This document shows, one piece after another, positions 58,635 through 64,000 of a stretch of 64,000 bases of DNA; the first letter of the stretch is position 1; each line of letters opens with the position of its first letter. The translations under genes were made by a program, and so were the position numbers. The notes under the pieces were generated by a model. The model had not been told where the DNA came from. It did no database searches and saw only the letters and a program-made list of their open reading frames with translations. The DNA is from Acanthococcus lagerstroemiae (taxonomy: Eukaryota > Arthropoda > Insecta > Hemiptera > Eriococcidae). The stretch is taken from assembly GCA_031841125.1 (NCBI GenBank), contig CM063106.1, positions 70,978,101 to 71,042,100 on the forward strand, written 5' to 3'.

Positions 58635-61600
58635 TTACCCAACTTTCAGTTTTTCTGGCCGCCTACTTGGAGCACCGGCGGATTTAATTTGTTCGCCTTG
58701 TCGATTTCGAAGTATGTATGTCTTCCAGTAGAAATGGCCGAAAAGCACGGAAAATATGATAGACTGACTTATAATAAACAGTGATACGCCATATGAGTGA
58801 CGACAGCCGGCGATCATTAATCCAACTGTATATCCAGCTACGATGACAAATTGCAACTGAAACAACAAAATTAAGCCACAGAATAAGTAATAGTACTCAG
58901 TAACTGACAAAGCCGTCGAACTAAAATCCGCGCCGGAGGAAAAGTAGAGTACGAAATAAAAATCAGTAAAACAGAATAAAATAGAGAAAATATAGGCATT
59001 AGAAAACACCTTGATTTTAAAAAATCCATGATCTTCAAAAAAGACTAAGAGAATCCCATCTTTTCCCCTTTGTCGACACGCCTCGTAACTGAACGGGTAA
59101 GTAAAATACCTATATCTGTCCAGAAAAACGTTTCATTATGCTACATTTGGCACATTCTTCAGGAAATATGAAAAATTGAATGAGGCTTCCACCCAAGATA
59201 ATTATGTATATGTATCATAATATTCAAACAATAACTGTTGCAACATGTGGCGATACTCGCTTATAAAGTATATTACAGTTATAGTTATATGACGTTGCCT
59301 AACATTGGGTAATCCCCCGCTTCTTTTTGATTAGAACGTACTCGTACCCTTACTTGTGTACATAGTTCTTCGTACGGTGTACTTTGGTGGAGTCAGTGAC
59401 CCTTACTCTCTGCTGCGCCCCGTTTCGGCTGAGAAATCGCTGTGAACGTTAGGGGCTGGCGCGCTGTGAACCGGTTGGTGACAGCGGCGACAACTCGCTG
59501 AAGTACGCTTTCCAAACAGCCGGCGGTTCTGAGCGGAGGACAGGGGCCGCTCAAGGGGACTAGCCCCCCAAGTGGTCAACTATAACCACAGTGCCACACA
59601 ACAGTTCCTAATGTTCTCAGTACATCAGAAAAAAAAAAGTTTATACTTCTGTCTTTTTTTGTTTCTCCTCACATAATAACGAAGTTATTATGCAGGGAGA
59701 TGAATTCTGTGAATGAGTGGTGTTACGTCCCTCTAGCATCCTTGTCACGCGGGTTTGAGCTAGGAAGCTAGTAAACAGGTTTCGGCTCTCTCCCCCAACA
59801 TCCTAGCAAATAGAGTGAGCGCAGTACCAACCAAAAAAAGTGCAGATGCCCAGATGCCTAGCTTCTCAATAACCAAGGACAGAAGCGTAGAACGTAGAAT
59901 TCATTCTACATATATGTCCATTTGTCCATCTGCATCCATTGCACGCGAATGGAATGCGCTGGTCCATACGGAAAATACGTAGACTACATAGAATGTTTTC
60001 GACTGACTGTTCATTTTACACATGTCATGTATTCTAGGTATTATTCTACAGGAGTATAATGCATATTTTACACATAGTACATGAAATACGAAGAGTTAAA
60101 TGACCAACCAGAGAGGCTGGGTTGTGCGACTGGGATCGGACCGGGTGCCAGCGGGATTTTCGGGTAAAATGGAGGAGACTGAAACCCGTGTTGACCAAAC
60201 ACCCAATGAATAGACCCGGACTGAAATCCCGTTGACAATAAGAATCAATGTTGAGATCGGAACCGGGACCCAGTTTCATTAACTAGAAGACCGGTCCCAA
60301 AATCCAGAAATTGCAGCAAATGGATTTGTTATTCTATGATATCTGAATCTGATGATCTGGGAATAGAAACCCTTTAAAAAAAAGATATCTAAAAATTAAG
60401 TATTTTAGACACTCTATGTAGTTTTACTTTATCCAACTTATCTCTTTTTCAAGTTTGCTCTCAACCCGAGCCCTGGAATCCGCCCTTTCGAGCATTACTT
60501 CAGAGATGTCGGGGAGGCTATTAGGACAGTCTTAGCCCCCTTCCCTTCTGGCCGAAAAACCGGCCTAGGTCGAAATCTGGCGAGTTGCTACGTGGGCTCG
60601 AACCCGGGATCTCCTGTTTCCAAGACCAACGCGCTATCCACTCGGCCAATCAGACCCCTTTATCCAACTTATCTAGGTTCATTGTCATTTTTTGGCGACA
60701 CTATAATTTGTTTGTGAATGATATTGCAATCGCTTTTGGTTTACTTGCTGATGAAGGGGAATTGTGATGATGAGTACCTAAGAGGCAGCCAGGGGCGTAA
60801 CGAATAGGGGGAGCCCCCCTCTATCAGTTCTTAGAGTTGGAAAAATTGGCCAAACTTTGGCCAGTTGGCGAATCGAACAATCTCGACATTTTTTATTTAG
60901 CCAGTGAAACAATAAAAAGAGTCAACAAATCGGTTATCTCGATTGAACCATGTAGATAATAAAACTAGTCAAAACAGGGAAGAAGTATGTGGCTGAAACG
61001 TGAAAATAACGCTCGTGCAGAACGAACAAATCTGGATTTTTCGGGTAAAATAATCGGATGTTTTCTTTCAAACGACAACTTTGAATTCCGAAGACGACCT
61101 CCCACTCGAACAACTGCGTCAGAATGGAGAAATGGTGATAAGGCTAACAAAGGAGCTTCGTTTATGGATCTCGGAATTGTTCTGCAAGTCTCTAATTTCA
61201 GCTGAATAATAAAACCGTTGGACTGCACGGACAACATGGATTAGAGCAGCTGCACGTTCTTCAGCAGTGAGCTCTAAATTTGTCGGACGGGTCCTGGTCA
61301 AAAACCGCAGAATATACGCAACAGCTCCAATCAATCGGGAAAAGGATGACGACCTTTCCAAAAAGGATAAATCCAGTGGCGTAGCCAAGATTTTCCCAAA
61401 GGGGGGGGGGCGAAATAAGATTTTCAAGGGAGAAAAAGTCGAAAATTGAGGTATTTTTTTAAAATTGCCAATATTAAAGGAATATTTTATAAAAAATGAA
61501 GGTGGAATTACAACTCGAGCAAAAATTTTTCGAAAAAACGTCTTTTAAAGGCGAAAATTTGCTAATTTTTGCATATTTCAAATTCAATTTCAGGTGCCTC

Positions 61601-62234
61601 GAGGGAGGAATTCGACCCCTTCACCCCCCCTGGCTACACCACTGGATAAATCAACAATCGGTGTAACGCAACTCGCCAAAACGTTCAACTACAAAGAATC
61701 GCGGGGCCATCTAGCTAAATACGATTATTCTGCAGAAGGGAAACAGCCACCCCTCGTGTTCCCAAATTAGCGGGTAAGAAGAAATTCGAAATGAAAATTC
61801 TGTTTACAAAAAAACAAGATTAGTTTTCTATTTAACTTACAAAAGCTAACTGCCCAAGAATCTCCTTACCTAATTCAGTTTCCAAATCCCTGTAAAATGA
61901 CACCCATATTGCTTCTAAAAGTGGGATGGAGGGTACAAATTTTTTCACGGGCTACACCCCCCGGCCCACATTCAAATTGGAAATTTTACTAACATCTCCC
62001 CCCCCCCAATGCTGATCCCTTCACTACGCCTCTGAAGGCAGCATTCCCTCAGTCATGTAGGTAAATGATAATATTGTTTAAAACGTTAATAAATTACCAG
62101 CTGAAGTTTTGTGAGATGTGATTTCCACCATAAATATTTGCGATATTCCGGTCCCAAAGCCGTTATAAAATAATATGCATACATGATAACATGAACGAAA
62201 CTGTTGAGTAAACAAAATATCGGTCCTTGTTCGC
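58635..62234 (-). CDS. ELOVL-type very-long-chain fatty acid elongase, last two coding exons (partial)
   Basis: Penultimate exon 62,234-62,098 (minus; acceptor AACTAG, donor GTAATT) and last exon 58,856-58,635 (acceptor TTGTTTCAG, TAA stop). The first encodes the ELO hallmark N-S-F-V-H-V-I-M-Y-A-Y-Y-F, then L-G-P-E-Y-R-K-Y-L-W-W-K and the LTKLQL/LQFV junction, aligned without gap to known ELOVLs. The last exon adds the final helices and LFGHFYWKTY. The protein ends KLKVG, fitting the KXKXX ER-retrieval signal. ELOVLs condense malonyl-CoA with acyl-CoA in the ER membrane. The HXXHH catalytic exon and the N terminus must lie beyond 64,000. The 3.2-kb intron contains a SINE, a BEL/Pao fragment and a MITE. 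Confidence 0.88.
60455..60660 (-). mobile_element. tRNA-derived SINE, copy 3 (best preserved)
   Basis: The minus strand has A box TTGGCCGAGTGGATAGCGCG, B box CCCGGGTTCGAGCCCACG, then CCGGTTTTTCGGCC and the CCAGGGCTCGGGTTGAGAG tail. It lies in the elongase intron, same strand as that gene. Confidence 0.85.
60980..61790 (-). mobile_element. BEL/Pao retrotransposon pol fragment, split by a MITE
   Basis: The minus strand shows worn pieces of the BEL/Pao region between RNase H and integrase: L-T-A-E-E-R-A-A-A-L with Q-R-F-Y-Y, then A-P-L-L-A-L-S-P-F-L, V-V-R-V-G-G-R-L-R-N-S and K-H-P-I-I-L-P (61,330-61,020). A frame change lies between the halves. Right of the MITE (61,653-61,790) is the preceding R-G-V and L-D-G-P region. 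It has stops and no LTRs in view, and is non-functional. Confidence 0.75.
61374..61644. mobile_element. hAT-like MITE with perfect 8-bp target duplication
   Basis: Starts CAGTGGCGTAGCCAAG and ends CTGGCTACACCACTG. GATAAATC is repeated exactly on both sides (61,366-61,373 and 61,645-61,652). 271 bp, non-coding. It splits the BEL/Pao fragment, so it is younger than that fragment's insertion. Confidence 0.9.
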
Positions 62235-64000
62235 CTAGTTAAAAAAATTGAAATACAGTTACATAATACGTAAATAATATGCGATAGTTCAGCTAGATTA
62301 GATTTTAATTTGGATAAATTTCCACAAAATATGTTTCCTTTTAAACTTCATTCAGAATGCACCTCTAAATAAAAGGAGGAAGTGCCCATCGGTCAGGCAC
62401 TTACGTCTCCCATAATAATTATAGTGCAAAGCTTACCAAAATCAGTTTTTTATTTTTCTCGAAACCTGAATGTCTTGGAGCAAAACTGGTTTCGTGAGAA
62501 AATGTACTCCTTGAAACTCTCCATACAATGATACCAAATAATGTATTTCAACTTCAACCCTCATCACGGAACGGATGAGGAGGATTCAGAACAGCTACGC
62601 GTTAACACAGGTTTCATGGACAGAAATGCAGAATTTAGGATTTTTTTTACCGGCTTCTACCTATTCCTAAAAATCTTTCACGCCCACCCCTGTTCTCAAG
62701 AATTATGATTTACAATCGTGTTTCTTAGGTTTATTTGAATTATTTAAGGATTTTTCAAAGGACAACATTTCCAACTTTCACCAATCGAAAATTGGAAATT
62801 GAAATGTGTACTGTCAAGTTTGTCGGGGTCGCTGAATTTTCTCTCAATATTAATTTTAACCCCAACTTGATAATTGAGGCACTTTCTCGGAGGCTCATGG
62901 TCAAAATGGTCATAAATTACAACATGAATTATGGTTTCTTGAGCTTTTAGAAATACTAGATTCATTTTTTATAACTACTATTTGCACAGCGATATGAAAA
63001 TAGGGGTACTCACTGTGGTAAGCTAGGAAGGAGGTGCGAAGTCAAGATTTTCAGGCCCGCTGAATCATTTTTTATTTTTTATTTTACACCAAGTTAAAAA
63101 CTGGAGTATTTACTGAAAGGGTGGTATAAGTTTTTGAAATTTCAATTTCGTTCCTCAGGAATAACTCGCCGCACAAAATGAATAATGATGAGTCATGTTT
63201 ACACTTCATCGCTGAAAAATTTCTGCTCTAAGAAAGTTTTTAAGTGGATGAAAATTTGATTTTAGCAGGCTTTGTATAATTGCGGAGACAATCCCTCCAT
63301 AGGTAAGGACCTTTCTTCCCTCATACAGATAAGGTACATTCTGAATAATATACTGAAGAAAAAATAACTTTAATAGCGATTACGTTTAGATTCAGCTTTC
63401 TTCTGCCTTGATTTGAGCGACAAAATTTATTAATTTTGAGCTACCTTACAGTAAATTCAATTGCTCCTTATTTTCGAGGTGCATCTGAATAAAATTCCGC
63501 AGAAGAAATCTTTCGTAAAAATTATTTCCAGATGATTCAATTCTTTTTTTGCTCTAATTTGACCGGACTATAGGCACAAAATACACAAGTAAACTTATTA
63601 TGGAGTTGATAATTATTTGGATTCAAGTGTTTCAGTTCTTAAAAACGAGTTCGCAATAGTAAAAAAGATTTTCCAAATTTTTGTAATCTCTGTTTTGTTT
63701 TCTTGATACGCTGCCGCGCGGCAGATAAGATATCAGCGTGAATCTGCATGGATATTTGGAAAATTAGAAGTTAAAAGCGGTACAGCGGTTGGATTTGTGT
63801 TCAACCAATTCGGCCACGCATTTTTTCCACAATGAACACTTTCCTTCATAGTTAATTGGTTTAAGTAGATAGGTAGATTTTTAAAAATAGCAAAAACAAT
63901 TACGACTTACTCTTTGTATACTTGGTAAAATAAAATAATATTAACACCGCTTCAGCATGATGAAAAACATGCAAGAATGTTATGTGAGATTGTTTTTTCA
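62235..64000. other. Elongase intron sequence, no exon seen
   Basis: AT-rich sequence expected to be intronic on the minus strand. I looked for an exon with the HXXHH box and did not find one. Confidence 0.4.

Noticed and set aside
60590..60660. Possible tRNA gene (A and B boxes)
   Set aside because: The tRNA-like head is fused to a conserved SINE body present in three copies; no complete acceptor stem could be folded.

Overview
The window is AT-rich, repeat-dense, intron-containing nuclear DNA from an animal, most likely an insect. The evidence is a spliced short-chain dehydrogenase, a spliced ELOVL-type fatty acid elongase, a tRNA-derived SINE family, RTE-like and other non-LTR retrotransposon pieces, a BEL/Pao fragment, hAT-like elements with 8-bp target duplications and a Helitron. 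A hemipteran would fit, but the species cannot be fixed from the sequence. There are no bacterial-style operons, CRISPR arrays or intact tRNA or rRNA genes.

The main architecture is a diverged tandem segmental duplication. Unit A runs about 7,491-34,196 and unit B about 36,116-56,246, in the same orientation, with about 1.9 kb between them. Each unit carries one apparently complete SDR gene, similar to membrane-bound retinol/steroid dehydrogenases of the SDR16C/RDHE2 type. Six coding exons were resolved per gene: 18,786-27,791 in unit A and 45,522-53,258 in unit B. Each encodes about 317 aa. Exons 2-3 and the intron between them are identical over 598 bp, while later exons differ by 4-11%, which suggests gene conversion. 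At the right edge of each unit lies a decayed candidate membrane-protein gene on the minus strand.

The two units act as a before/after pair for dating insertions. Only in unit A: a 5'-truncated LINE (9,285-9,801), a 2-kb composite element with an 8-bp target duplication (28,255-30,218), and a 1.7-kb Helitron (30,272-31,973). Only in unit B: a 1-kb hAT-like element (41,521-42,532) and a 369-bp TIR element (51,147-51,515). Older elements are shared, notably a nested composite (an outer TIR element with a hAT-like element inside) present at four places, two per unit, with fragments at 3.9-6.9 kb.

Left flank (1-7,490): a SINE, a TCGAT-rich tract, a MITE, a fragment of the nested element, and an inverted copy of the 10.3-12.5 kb sequence. 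Right flank (56,247-64,000): a CAGTCAGCACC-type minisatellite, the 3' remnant of a LINE, and the last two coding exons of an ELOVL elongase on the minus strand. The intron between those exons holds a SINE and a BEL/Pao fragment split by a MITE.

Coordinates of exons and TIR/TSD boundaries were read by eye. Divergence figures are hand counts over the exons stated.
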